Assembly (NCBI RefSeq): GCF_042850945.1
Contig: NZ_AP031496.1
Location: forward strand, 2,046,001-2,110,000
Length of the DNA stretch: 64,000 bases
Direction: 5' to 3'
DNA from: Halioxenophilus aromaticivorans
GTDB taxonomy: Bacteria > Pseudomonadota > Gammaproteobacteria > Pseudomonadales > Cellvibrionaceae
Below, one piece after another: positions 17,301 to 24,426 of the stretch. The notes beneath the pieces were generated by a model. The model saw nothing but the letters and a program-made list of their open reading frames with translations, was not told where the DNA came from and did not search any database. Within the stretch, counting starts at the first letter, position 1. Each line of letters starts with the position of its first letter. Made by a program: the position numbers and the translations under genes.

Positions 17301-18282
17301 CGATGACCGCGGCAAGCTTATTGAACAAAGCCGAGATTTATCCGAGTTAAAAGCCAAATATCGTGAGAATGTGCAGCAGACATTGCAGGCTGCAGGCCAA
17401 AGCCAAGAGGTAAGTGGTATCACTCAATGGGATTTTGGTGCGCTGGCCAAAACTCAGCAGCTCAAACGCAAGGGACTGAGTATCAAAGCGTTCCCTGCGT
17501 TGGTTGACGAGGGCGACTCGGTAGCGTTAAAAATGCACGATAACCCACAGGAAGCCGAAGCCCTCAGCCTAAAAGGTCAGGTTCGGCTAGCCATGATCGC
17601 CGAGCGGGAAAAAGTTAAATATCTACGCAAAGAACTGCTAAAAGGCAAAGACCTCGGGTTAACCCTCACCAACCTGGGCAAACGCGACGCGGTGGCCGAT
17701 GACATTATTGCCGCGGCCATTAAACAGGTGGTTTTCGCCGGTGCGGTACTGCGCGAGCAAACGGAATTTCAACAGGCATTGAGCCAGAAAGGGTCGGAAA
17801 TCGTGCCCAGGGCTAATGCTATTGCTGATATTTTGGCGGGTGTTTTGGCTCATGTGGTGGCCATTAAAAAGGCGATGAAAACCAGTAAAAATGCCTTGGC
17901 GATTGCCCGTGCGGCGGAAGACATTGGCCAGCAGCTGGATAACCTGCTGTACCCTGGTTTTCTATTTGATACCGACTTTGAGCAGCTGCAACAATTTCCG
18001 CGTTATTTGCAGGCCATTCAGGTGCGGTTGGAGAAGGTTGCCCAAAGCCTACAGCGTGACAAACTGCACATCGCCGAACTGGCAGAGCACTGGCAAAAAT
18101 TCGTCGATCTTAAAGCGCAAAAAGGTGATATTTGGTGCCAAAATAACGAGCTGCTGCAGCGCTACCGGTGGATGATAGAGGAGTTGCGCGTGTCGCTGTT
18201 TGCGCAAACCCTAGGCACGCGCTCCCCGGTTTCATCAAAACGGCTTAGGGCCCTTTGGGATGAACTTTATTCCTCAATGTAA
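14365..18282 (+). CDS. hrpA: ATP-dependent RNA helicase HrpA
   Basis: A DEAH-box helicase of about 1305 residues, matching HrpA (near 1300). The frame begins at 14233 with an ATG, but that extension overlaps the divergent glpD-like start. A TTG at 14365 with AAGGCGA upstream gives the expected length, so it is preferred. Motifs in order: GETGSGKTTQ (Walker A), TQPRRLAASTVASRIAEE, DEAHERS (motif II), SATID (III), LSGEREI, TNVAETSVTVPGIRYVID and QRKGRCGR (VI), then the HA2/OB and DUF3418 C-terminal regions. HrpA acts in RNA metabolism and rescue of stalled ribosomes in E. coli. Confidence 0.93.
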   Translation: MQDGIFNFDQTLGHHRPRLVRLAKDIKRRQKANKSTDKLVAKLAQQVQASQALVQQKAQARPAITYPEQLPISERREDIAKAIAEHQVVVLAGETGSGKTTQLPKICLELGRGIEGVIGHTQPRRLAASTVASRIAEELGVNLGDEVGYQVRFSDQSTEQSYIKLMTDGILLAEIQQDPMLYRYDTLIIDEAHERSLNIDFLLGYLKTLLPKRPDLKLIITSATIDLERFSKHFNDAPIIEVSGRTYPVEVRYQPMAAQQEDTYQAILEAIETLLHEERKSGTTGGDFLVFLSGEREIREAALLLRKAQLPHLDVLPLYARLSLKDQSRVFANHKGRRIVLATNVAETSVTVPGIRYVIDPGFARISRYSYRTKIQRLPIEPVSQASANQRKGRCGRVSAGICVRLYSEEDFLSRPEFTDAEILRTNLASVILQMLQLRLGDIRRFPFIDAPDNRLINDGFNLLQQLKAVDAHAKITGVGKQLGTLPVDPRMGAIILAAAEHNSLQEALVIVSALAVQDPRERPADKQQASDEKHRRFWHEQSDYLAYLSLWQHYEQLRQDLSQNQFRKQCQKEFLSFLKLREWRDIHRQLTLACQHLKLKLNKEEASYEAIHKPLLVGLLDYVGNKTSDGDYLGTRNRKFNIFPGSSQFKKRPQWLVASELLETSKLYAHGIAKVEPEWILAASLHLVKRSYSEPHYDAKRGQVMAYERITLFGLTLVEKQRVNYSPINPQESRTVFIRQALVEGGYATINRSRQRRGAGTRTVGEFFRSNQQLVQEVLELEAKSRRRDILVDDDVLFDFYDQRVGDEVASLASFEKWRSTAEQAEPNLLYIDRELLMRHAEFDAGQAQFPDIVSWGGMEFPLTYHFEPGSAEDGVSVHVPVGLLHQVPEFLLQWLVPGLLREKCTALVKGLPKRWRKQFAPVPMYVDKALAAMAIENKPLIEELNRQLYRINNVSIPSEAWDEVVLDDYYKMNIKVDDDRGKLIEQSRDLSELKAKYRENVQQTLQAAGQSQEVSGITQWDFGALAKTQQLKRKGLSIKAFPALVDEGDSVALKMHDNPQEAEALSLKGQVRLAMIAEREKVKYLRKELLKGKDLGLTLTNLGKRDAVADDIIAAAIKQVVFAGAVLREQTEFQQALSQKGSEIVPRANAIADILAGVLAHVVAIKKAMKTSKNALAIARAAEDIGQQLDNLLYPGFLFDTDFEQLQQFPRYLQAIQVRLEKVAQSLQRDKLHIAELAEHWQKFVDLKAQKGDIWCQNNELLQRYRWMIEELRVSLFAQTLGTRSPVSSKRLRALWDELYSSM

Positions 18283-18361
18283 CGTAATTGAGTGGTGCCC
18301 CGTACTAGGAACGAAGCTCAAGGAGATGCACTGCCAGGCGTATTAGCAATTGTTAAAGTAC

Positions 18362-18384
18362 TCACCGCCAACTTGACGGTTTTT
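18362..18384 (+). terminator. Possible weak terminator after hrpA
   Basis: ACCG pairs with CGGT around a short interrupted loop, followed by six T. The stem is short, so this is tentative. It would separate hrpA from the RiPP operon. Confidence 0.3.
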
Positions 18385-18495
18385 TACCAGCAGCAAGAAA
18401 CTAACGCCCGCCAGAGTGTGTCTTAACCCTGACTCATAAAGACAGATTTATCATTTATAACATTTACTGTTTTGCTCTATGCAAGGAGACGTACC

Positions 18496-18795
18496 ATGGC
18501 TAAATCAAACAACTCACCCCTAGCTGCCGCAGTGGGCGCAGCCGTGTTGGCTTCTGCCGCGTTGTCGCCCCTGGCCAATGCCGCCAACCCATTTGAAGCC
18601 AACCAGCTGAACCAAGGCTACAACCTAGCCGCTAACTACGCCATTGGCGATAAAGCCGAGGGTGAAGGTAAGTGTGGTGAAGGCAAGTGCGGTGGCGAAA
18701 AAACCGACACCGAAGGCAAGTGCGGTGAAGGCAAATGCGGCGGTGAAAAGACCGAAAGCGAAGGCAAGTGCGGTGAGGGTAAGTGCGGCGGCTAA
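18496..18795 (+). CDS. hvfA: Sec-exported EGKCG-repeat RiPP precursor (HvfA-like, bufferin-type)
   Basis: A 99-residue peptide. The ATG at 18496 is preceded by AAGGAG. Residues 1-29 form a Sec signal peptide ending in LANA before ANPF. A linker follows (residues 30-56), then three tandem 16-residue units built on EGKCGEGKCGGEKT, giving six cysteines (60, 65, 76, 81, 92, 97), each inside an EGKCG motif. HvfA-type precursors of this kind are modified by a DUF692 MNIO enzyme with a DUF2063 partner at the EGKC cysteines, to thiooxazole or oxazolone-type groups that bind copper; this is known for relatives. Here the enzyme and partner genes follow directly. Lys/Glu/Gly/Cys composition of the core makes any other function unlikely. 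Confidence 0.9.
   Translation: MAKSNNSPLAAAVGAAVLASAALSPLANAANPFEANQLNQGYNLAANYAIGDKAEGEGKCGEGKCGGEKTDTEGKCGEGKCGGEKTESEGKCGEGKCGG
18664..18792 (+). repeat. 48-bp in-frame tandem repeats encoding the EGKCG core
   Basis: Two full 48-bp units (18664-18711, 18712-18759) and a 33-bp partial unit (18760-18792) encode EGKCGEGKCGGEKT plus two variable residues (DT, ES). Codon choices differ little between copies, indicating recent duplication. Copy number is likely to vary between strains. Confidence 0.85.
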
Positions 18796-18810
18796 GCGTT
18801 GTACTTTGCA

Positions 18811-18839
18811 CAACAAGCCCGGTTAGCCGGGCTTCGTTG
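18811..18839 (+). terminator. Hairpin between precursor and MNIO genes (attenuator-like)
   Basis: AAGCCCGG-TTAG-CCGGGCTT is a perfect 8-bp GC-rich stem, extended by CAAC/GTTG with one bulge, then a short T-containing tail. It starts 16 bp after the precursor stop. A leaky terminator here would give far more precursor than enzyme mRNA, as expected for a RiPP. Confidence 0.55.
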
Positions 18840-18910
18840 TTTATGCGGTATCGATTGTGTAAACCGTTTACCGTTTCGATGCATCCAAGGTATCAACAAG
18901 GCGAGTCAAA

Positions 18911-19780
18911 ATGAAACTGCCCACTCTACCGGCGGGCGCGGGTTTAGGTCTGCGCCGCAGTATGCTGAAGACGTTAGAGGACGTTACTGCTAATGAGATA
19001 CCGTTCCTCGAGGTTGCACCGGAAAATTGGATAGGGCTGGGCGGCCGCATGGGCAAGCAGTTTCGGCGCTACACCGAGCGGTTCCCCTTTGTTGCCCATG
19101 GTTTGTCGTTGTCCATCGGTTCTCCTGCTCCACTGGATCAACAACTGTTAGCGGATATCAAACAGTTTATGGCCGACCACAATATATTAATGTATTCGGA
19201 GCATCTCAGTTATTGCAGCGATGAGGCGCACGTCTACGATCTGGTGCCCATTCCGTTTACAGAACAGGCGGTGCATTACACAGCGCAACGTATTAGCCAG
19301 GTACAGGATTTTCTTGGCCAGCGCATTGCCATGGAGAATGCCTCTTATTATTGCGCACCCCAGCGAGAAATGTCAGAAATCGACTTTATTAATGCGGTGA
19401 TTGAAGAGGCCGATTGCGATTTGTTATTGGACGTAAACAACGTTTACGTCAACAGTATCAACCATGGATACGATGCAGAAAGCTTTTTGCGCCAATTGCC
19501 CGGTCATCGTACCCGGTATATTCACGTGGCCGGCCACTTTGATGAGGCCGATGACTTAAAAGTAGACACCCATGGTGCGCCGGTGATCGACCCTGTATGG
19601 CAGCTGCTGGCCAAGGCCTATGCGCTGTTTGGCTTAAAGCCAACGTTACTGGAGCGTGATTTTAATATTCCACCGCTGCCGGAATTGATGGCGGAATTAG
19701 AAACAATCAAAACGATTCAGAACACCGCCCAGGGGCGACAACCCATAGGCTCAAAACATTCAGTGCTGGCGGCGCAATAA
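18911..19780 (+). CDS. hvfB: MNIO-family RiPP-modifying enzyme (DUF692, HvfB/BufB-like)
   Basis: A 289-residue TIM-barrel multinuclear non-heme iron oxidase. Expected metal-ligand regions are visible: AHGLSLSIGS (His63), YSEHLSYC (His98), AMENASYYCAP (Glu142), LLLDVNNVYVNSINHGYD (Asp174, His185), YIHVAGHFDE (His205, His209), DTHGAPVIDPVW (His221) and LLERDFNIP (Glu248). This is the DUF692 subgroup starting with the GxGLGLRR element that pairs with DUF2063 proteins. It would oxidise cysteines of the upstream EGKCG precursor in the cytosol before export. The gene is 115 bp after the precursor and 15 bp before the partner gene; AAGG precedes the ATG. Confidence 0.92.
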   Translation: MKLPTLPAGAGLGLRRSMLKTLEDVTANEIPFLEVAPENWIGLGGRMGKQFRRYTERFPFVAHGLSLSIGSPAPLDQQLLADIKQFMADHNILMYSEHLSYCSDEAHVYDLVPIPFTEQAVHYTAQRISQVQDFLGQRIAMENASYYCAPQREMSEIDFINAVIEEADCDLLLDVNNVYVNSINHGYDAESFLRQLPGHRTRYIHVAGHFDEADDLKVDTHGAPVIDPVWQLLAKAYALFGLKPTLLERDFNIPPLPELMAELETIKTIQNTAQGRQPIGSKHSVLAAQ

Positions 19781-19795
19781 ATAGGTAGGGTTTAA

Positions 19796-20551
19796 ATGAG
19801 TGCCGACATGACATTTCAGCACACCCAGCGCGAGCTGCTCGCTCACCTGCGCAACCCAGAGCAAAACCCTGCGCCCACAGGCCTAGAAGATCGGCGCTTA
19901 AAGGTTTATCGGGATTTAATCTACAACAATATTGAAGGTTTTATCCGTGGTGGCTTTCCCATTCTTTTTGGCGTATTAAACAACCATCAGTGGCAGCAAT
20001 TGGTCCGTGGCTTTATTGATCAGCACGCCAGTAGCAGCCCCTACTTCTTAGACATCAGTAAAGAATTTGTCAGTTATTTGCAACGTCATCATGCAGATTC
20101 TAGCCAGTATCCTGGGTTTTTGTTGGAGTTGGCACACTATGAATGGGTAGAGTTGGCGTTGGATGTCAGTGATGAAGAGTGGCCGCAATGCCCGCAGGGC
20201 GATTTGTTGGCCGCCCGTCCGTTGGTTAGCCCATTGGTATGGTGTTTATCCTATCAATACCCTGTGCATCACATAGGGCCGGCGTTTCAGCCCGTAGAGC
20301 CGCCGGATCAAGCTACCTTTTTGGTGGTGTACCGCAACGCCGAGGATTGCGTAAAATTTATGGAGTCCAATGCAGTAACCCATCGCTTAATACAGCTACT
20401 GCAAGACGACTCCATCCGCTGCGGTGAGCAAGTACTACGCCAAATTGCGCAAGAGTTAAGTGCCCCTGATCCACAAACGATCGTAACAATGGGTGCTGAA
20501 TTACTGAACAAATTGCTTAATTTCGGAATTATCTGTGGCGTAAAGACGTGA
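19796..20551 (+). CDS. hvfC: DUF2063 RiPP partner protein (HvfC/BufC-like)
   Basis: A 251-residue protein with the DUF2063 N-terminal domain: QRELLAHLRNP, LKVYRDLIYNNIEGFIRGGF and PILFGVL at about residues 10-60, then the YFLDISKEFVSYL and FLLELAHYEWVELAL motifs (near 80-125). The C-terminal half has the RRE-like fold expected for precursor binding in this family (ATFLVVYRNAEDCVKFMESN; RLIQLLQDD). It should present the HvfA-like peptide to the MNIO enzyme. It is the last gene of the cluster: no DoxX-like HvfD or sigma/anti-sigma pair, which often accompany such operons, is found. Confidence 0.9.
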   Translation: MSADMTFQHTQRELLAHLRNPEQNPAPTGLEDRRLKVYRDLIYNNIEGFIRGGFPILFGVLNNHQWQQLVRGFIDQHASSSPYFLDISKEFVSYLQRHHADSSQYPGFLLELAHYEWVELALDVSDEEWPQCPQGDLLAARPLVSPLVWCLSYQYPVHHIGPAFQPVEPPDQATFLVVYRNAEDCVKFMESNAVTHRLIQLLQDDSIRCGEQVLRQIAQELSAPDPQTIVTMGAELLNKLLNFGIICGVKT

Positions 20552-20748
20552 TTTGACTCGCTAAAAAACAGTTTTGTCCTAGAAACTTAGGAAAAACTTC
20601 GACACAATCAGCCCTCGACACTAATATAGACCCACAAAAAATCAGGCCTCCAGGCACATAGGCATTATCGTATAAGCCGAACACGACCTGGGGAGCGATA
20701 GCCGCTCCGGCTAAATATTGCACAACACACTTTGGAATCTCGTTAACC

Positions 20749-21531
20749 ATGAAAATCGCAGTCATCGCTGTTTTACTGGTCAGTTTGGCCGCCTGCTCAT
20801 CAGTGCCAAGCCAGGATGTCAGCGCCTTTGAGGAGCCCAGCGCAGCGGCGCCTGAGGAAAAGAACCGAGACCCCTGGGAAGGCTTCAACCGCTCAATGTA
20901 CCGCTTCAATGATGCCCTTGATCGGGCTATTTTGAAGCCAGCGGCCAAAGGCTATAAATTTGTAACCCCAGATCCCGTGGAGAAGGGCGTATCCAACGTG
21001 TTTTCTAATCTGGGTGAGGTGTCCACCATTCTCAACAGCATGTTGCAGTGGAAGTGGAAATCAGCGGCCCACAGCACCGGGCGATTCGTGGTAAACAGTA
21101 CCCTGGGGATTGTTGGTATTTTGGATGTGGCTGGTCATGTAGGGCTCGAGAAACGACCCGGTGAAGACTTCGGCCAAACACTGGCAACTTGGGGAGTGGG
21201 TAGTGGGCCGTTCTTGGTGCTGCCGTTCTTTGGGCCGTCCACTGTGCGCGATGGTTTTGGCACCGTGGTGGATTGGTACTCAGACCCAGTCACCTACGCT
21301 GATCTCCACTCTGACACCCGCTGGGCGATACGTGGCGTGCGCTTAGTTGATCAGCGGGCGCGCCTGCTGGAAGTTGAAGAGCTGATGTCCGGCGACCGCT
21401 ATTCGTTTATCCGTGACGCCTATTTGCAGAATCGGGATTATCTAATTAAGGATGGCCAGGTTGAAGACGATTTCGGTGGTGAGCAAGAGCAGTTCGATGA
21501 TATCGACGGGTTCGATGACATCGAGTTCTAA
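20749..21531 (+). CDS. mlaA: MlaA (VacJ) outer-membrane phospholipid-asymmetry lipoprotein
   Basis: A 260-residue lipoprotein. The signal peptide ends in the lipobox VSLAACSS (Cys16). The MlaA core is evident: RDPWEGFNRSMYRFNDALDR, FSNLGEVSTILNSMLQWKW, RFVVNSTLGIVGILDVA, RPGEDFGQTLATWGVGSGPF and VLPFFGPSTVRDG. MlaA extracts surface-exposed phospholipids from the outer membrane and passes them to MlaC. The C-terminal tail is acidic (DDFGGEQEQFDDIDGFDDIE). It begins the mlaA-PilZ-rssB-rssC-tal-dusA neighbourhood. The 197 bp before it hold no gene. Confidence 0.95.
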   Translation: MKIAVIAVLLVSLAACSSVPSQDVSAFEEPSAAAPEEKNRDPWEGFNRSMYRFNDALDRAILKPAAKGYKFVTPDPVEKGVSNVFSNLGEVSTILNSMLQWKWKSAAHSTGRFVVNSTLGIVGILDVAGHVGLEKRPGEDFGQTLATWGVGSGPFLVLPFFGPSTVRDGFGTVVDWYSDPVTYADLHSDTRWAIRGVRLVDQRARLLEVEELMSGDRYSFIRDAYLQNRDYLIKDGQVEDDFGGEQEQFDDIDGFDDIEF

Positions 21532-21656
21532 ACTATTGACTAAAGCCGTCATTAAGTGACGAATTTTGGGCTTTGCTGCAAGTGTCAGTCCGCCAGGAGC
21601 AACACTTAAACCTGGCGTGCACTAAAGTTGGGCGAAATTACATTGCAATAAACTGC

Positions 21657-21680
21657 AAAAGGGGCCGATTGGCCCCTTTT
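21657..21680. terminator. Bidirectional terminator between mlaA and the PilZ gene
   Basis: AAAAGGGGCC-GATT-GGCCCCTTTT is a perfect 10-bp stem with a 4-nt loop, bounded by A on one side and T on the other, so it works for both converging genes. Confidence 0.85.
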
Positions 21681-21683
21681 ACG

Positions 21684-21992
21684 TTACAGAATCTTGTCGA
21701 TGGCAACGCCAATGCGATGTTTGCCGCCATCAATGGGCTCTGCCTCTCGTATCACTGTGCAGATTGCCTCTAGCGATGGGCTGGCACCGTTTTCGGAATC
21801 CACCTGTACCGTCATCTTGGCCCCGGCTGGGTAAAATTGGGGCAATTCCAGCAGCATGCCACTGCCGCTGAGGTTAACTAACACGCCTTTTTCTTGCTTG
21901 CCGTCTGCGGTAATTTCAATATTGGCAGGAATATTCATTTGCATGCGTAAAAAGCCGCGCTTTTCGGCATGAGCGTTGCTGGATTCAGACAT
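21684..21992 (-). CDS. PilZ-domain protein, 102 aa
   Basis: A stand-alone PilZ domain, a family that usually binds cyclic di-GMP. The first motif is KRGFLRMQMNIPANI, close to the RxxxR pattern but with Lys-Arg then Arg spaced as in some weak binders. The second is NLSGSGMLLEL, matching D/NxSxxG. The remainder (GAKMTVQV, ICTVIREAEPI, GKHRIGVAI) is typical beta-barrel. It sits next to rssB, which suggests a link between c-di-GMP and the PP2C/STAS switch, as inference. ATG with AGGTAAAAC upstream. Confidence 0.85.
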   Translation of the reverse strand: MSESSNAHAEKRGFLRMQMNIPANIEITADGKQEKGVLVNLSGSGMLLELPQFYPAGAKMTVQVDSENGASPSLEAICTVIREAEPIDGGKHRIGVAIDKIL

Positions 21993-22247
21993 AGTTTTAC
22001 CTAACTAATGGATATTATTCCCAACGGGTGAGGGCGCAGCGGTATAACGCGGCTAAACCTGTTGACTCGGCCCGTCGACTAAGTTGTAGTGCTCGGGCTA
22101 CGTTATTGTCTAAATAACAGTAATATATTTTTGGGTTATTTCCAGTTCGAACGGTGTTTTCGGCTGGTTTTAGCGACAATCTGCCGAAAATAGGCGGAGT
22201 TATATATACGTAATGCCTAATGTAATTCACGGCTGATTGAGGGTTAG

Positions 22248-23435
22248 ATGGCCATCGGCAAACGCAAACTGCTACTCATAGACGACGATCGTCTGGTCCG
22301 AGAGAGTATCTGTGCCTACCTAGAAGACAGCGGCTTTGAGGTCATTCAATGCGACGAAGGCCCAAAAGGACTGCAATTGTTTCAATCCGAGCAGCCAGAC
22401 TTGGTGTTGTCTGACCTAAGAATGCCCGGAATGGACGGTCTAAACGTCCTTAAAGAGATCCATAAATTAGATGAAGAAGCCGCGGTAATTGTGATTTCCG
22501 GGGCCGGTGTAATGGGCGATGTGGTGGAAGCCTTGCGCCTGGGGGCGAGTGATTTTTTGATAAAACCCGTGGTGGATATGGAAGTGCTGGTGCACTCCAT
22601 TACCAAAACGCTGGAACGGCAGGATCTGTTACTCGAAAACCGGCGCTACCGAGAAAAACTAGAAATTGCTAACCGAGAGCTGCGCGATAACCTGCGGGTT
22701 TTGGAGCGAGACCAACGAGCAGGCCGGTTGGTGCAAGAGAGGCTACTGCCTATTTCGCCCTTCGCCCGGGCGGGTTATACCGCCAGCCACAAAATCATCC
22801 CTTCGTTGTATTTGAGCGGCGATTTCATTGACTATGCTTACTTAGGTAACCGTTATCTTGCGTTTTACCTTACCGATGTAGCCGGCCACGGCGCTTCATC
22901 CGCATTTGTTACCGTTTGGTTGAAGCATTTGGTTACCCGCATGGTACGGGACAATAATTTCTTTACAGATGCGTCTACATTTAAAGAAGGCACTAACTGG
23001 CTGTTAAAAGAAATTAACGGTGGATTGAAAGGCGGGCGGTTTGAAAATCACCTAACCGCTTTTATGGGCGTAATTGATACTGAAACCCACGAAATGCGGT
23101 ATTCAGTTGCCGGTCATCTTCCGCTTCCGATAATGAAAATTCGTGCGGGAGCACGGTATTTGGACGGCAAGGGTAAACCAGTGGGACTGTTTGATAAGAC
23201 CGACTGGCCAGTCTACAGTTGTCAGTTCGAGCCCGGTGACAGTTTAATGGTGTTGTCCGACGGCGTGTTTGAGGTAATGGGAGATTTGTCCGTTATCGAG
23301 AAAGAGTCAAAAATATTAGAGTTAATTAGCAGTTCCAGTGGTACCTTGGAGAGTTTTATCAATTTATTGGGCGTTCAAGAAGGGCGAGACTTGCCGGATG
23401 ATATCTCCGTGTTGACCATTACTCGAGGTCAGTAA
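22248..23435 (+). CDS. rssB: Response regulator with PP2C (SpoIIE-type) phosphatase output, RssB-like
   Basis: A 395-residue protein. The receiver domain (about residues 5-125) has KLLLIDDDRLV, the phospho-acceptor in DLVLSDLRMPGMDG, VIVISG and LIKPV. A coiled-coil linker of about 40 residues follows (LLLENRRYREKLEIANRELR). The SpoIIE/PP2C phosphatase domain covers about 185-395, with SGDFIDYAYLG, FYLTDVAGHGASSAF, MVLSDGVFEVMG and PDDISVLTI supplying the metal-binding acids. By analogy with Pseudomonas RssB/HsbR it should dephosphorylate the STAS protein encoded 2 bp downstream, in response to an unidentified histidine kinase. Confidence 0.92.
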   Translation: MAIGKRKLLLIDDDRLVRESICAYLEDSGFEVIQCDEGPKGLQLFQSEQPDLVLSDLRMPGMDGLNVLKEIHKLDEEAAVIVISGAGVMGDVVEALRLGASDFLIKPVVDMEVLVHSITKTLERQDLLLENRRYREKLEIANRELRDNLRVLERDQRAGRLVQERLLPISPFARAGYTASHKIIPSLYLSGDFIDYAYLGNRYLAFYLTDVAGHGASSAFVTVWLKHLVTRMVRDNNFFTDASTFKEGTNWLLKEINGGLKGGRFENHLTAFMGVIDTETHEMRYSVAGHLPLPIMKIRAGARYLDGKGKPVGLFDKTDWPVYSCQFEPGDSLMVLSDGVFEVMGDLSVIEKESKILELISSSSGTLESFINLLGVQEGRDLPDDISVLTITRGQ

Positions 23436-23437
23436 TC

Positions 23438-23920
23438 ATGCAGCCTGGGCATATTTTTGTGGCGCAGCAGCGCGGCATAAACGTGATCAAAATGGTGGGC
23501 GATGTTAGGCTCACTCTATGCATATCCTTTGATAGCTTCATTGAACAAATGTTCTCTGACGCCGGTTTCGTGTCCGTTGTTTTCGATTTACGGCAAGCAC
23601 TAGCACTAGACAGCACCACCTTAGGGTTGATGGCCAAAATAGCCATAACCTGCGAGCGGGACTTTCATTTTGTACCCACGGTGGTCTCACCGGACGAAAG
23701 TATTAACCGGGTATTAGAAAGTATGGGCCTAGAGGACATTTTCGAGATCGTCCGTAGCGCCGACACTACCATGGCCAAGCCAGAAGAACTGACCCGAATA
23801 GAAACCGAAACCACTCAAGCCAAAGATAAAATCATTGAAGCTCATAAAATATTGATGAGCTTAAACGATGAAAACAAAGCTGAATTTCGGGATTTGGTAG
23901 AGTGCCTCGAGCAAGAATAA
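23438..23920 (+). CDS. rssC: STAS-domain anti-sigma-factor antagonist, RssC-like
   Basis: A 160-residue protein with an N-terminal STAS domain (about 1-105): VAQQRGINVIKMVGDVRLT, VVFDLRQALALDSTTLGLMA with the likely phospho-Ser/Thr in DST, and VVSPDESINRVLESMGLEDIF. The C-terminal 50 residues are helical and charged. It is translationally adjacent to the PP2C response regulator, its expected phosphatase. The kinase/anti-sigma partner is not in this window. The next gene is convergent only 7 bp away. Confidence 0.9.
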   Translation: MQPGHIFVAQQRGINVIKMVGDVRLTLCISFDSFIEQMFSDAGFVSVVFDLRQALALDSTTLGLMAKIAITCERDFHFVPTVVSPDESINRVLESMGLEDIFEIVRSADTTMAKPEELTRIETETTQAKDKIIEAHKILMSLNDENKAEFRDLVECLEQE

Positions 23921-23927
23921 GCGTGTG

Positions 23928-24371
23928 TTAAGCTCGGTCCCTTGCCCAGTGCTTGGCGCGAATAAAATCGCTGTGTGACACATACAGCAGCTCGCTTACC
24001 CGCCGAATAATATACTCCTCGTATTTATCCAGCTCGCCATCGGCGTAGGCTATCTGCCACATGTTGGCGATTAAATCTTGCTTTTGCTCATCACTGAAAC
24101 GTTCGTTAATAACCCGGGTATGGTCGTGTAGGGAGCTGGCGTTGGCCTGGGCTTCTTTCGCTTGCGCTTGTAGTAGGGTTACCTCATCGGCGGCCAGGGC
24201 AAACCTATCGGTTAAAATTTGCAGCAGCGCTTGGGCTTCGGAGTCTTGGAAATGGTCGTCAATGGCGGCCACCTCAACCAGCATTACAGCGGCGGCCAAG
24301 CGAGCTTGTTGCTCTGTGGCGATGGGGGCTTCGGTTTCGGGCTCAAATATCTTTTTTAAAAAATCAATCAT
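23928..24371 (-). CDS. TerB-like (COG4103) acidic helical protein
   Basis: A 147-residue all-helical protein of the TerB/DjlA-like superfamily. Characteristic elements are RLAAAVMLVEVAAIDDHFQD and MWQIAYADGELDKYEEYIIR, with acidic DD/DGELD loops that resemble the family's metal sites, and the C-terminal LLYVSHSDFIRAKHWAR. Stand-alone members occur widely near housekeeping genes and do not imply tellurite resistance. It is 55 bp downstream of tal on the same strand and probably co-transcribed. Confidence 0.82.
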   Translation of the reverse strand: MIDFLKKIFEPETEAPIATEQQARLAAAVMLVEVAAIDDHFQDSEAQALLQILTDRFALAADEVTLLQAQAKEAQANASSLHDHTRVINERFSDEQKQDLIANMWQIAYADGELDKYEEYIIRRVSELLYVSHSDFIRAKHWARDRA

Positions 24372-24426
24372 AGTGACCTGCTTAACGAGGCTCGCCGTCT
24401 CAGCAACGGCGAACCGATATCCAAGC

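Noticed and set aside
18664..18792. Tandem repeats reminiscent of a CRISPR or minisatellite
   Set aside because: The units are adjacent without spacers and encode the EGKCG core in frame.
23928..24371. Tellurite-resistance island
   Set aside because: A single TerB-like protein without terA, terC, terD or terE, placed among housekeeping genes.
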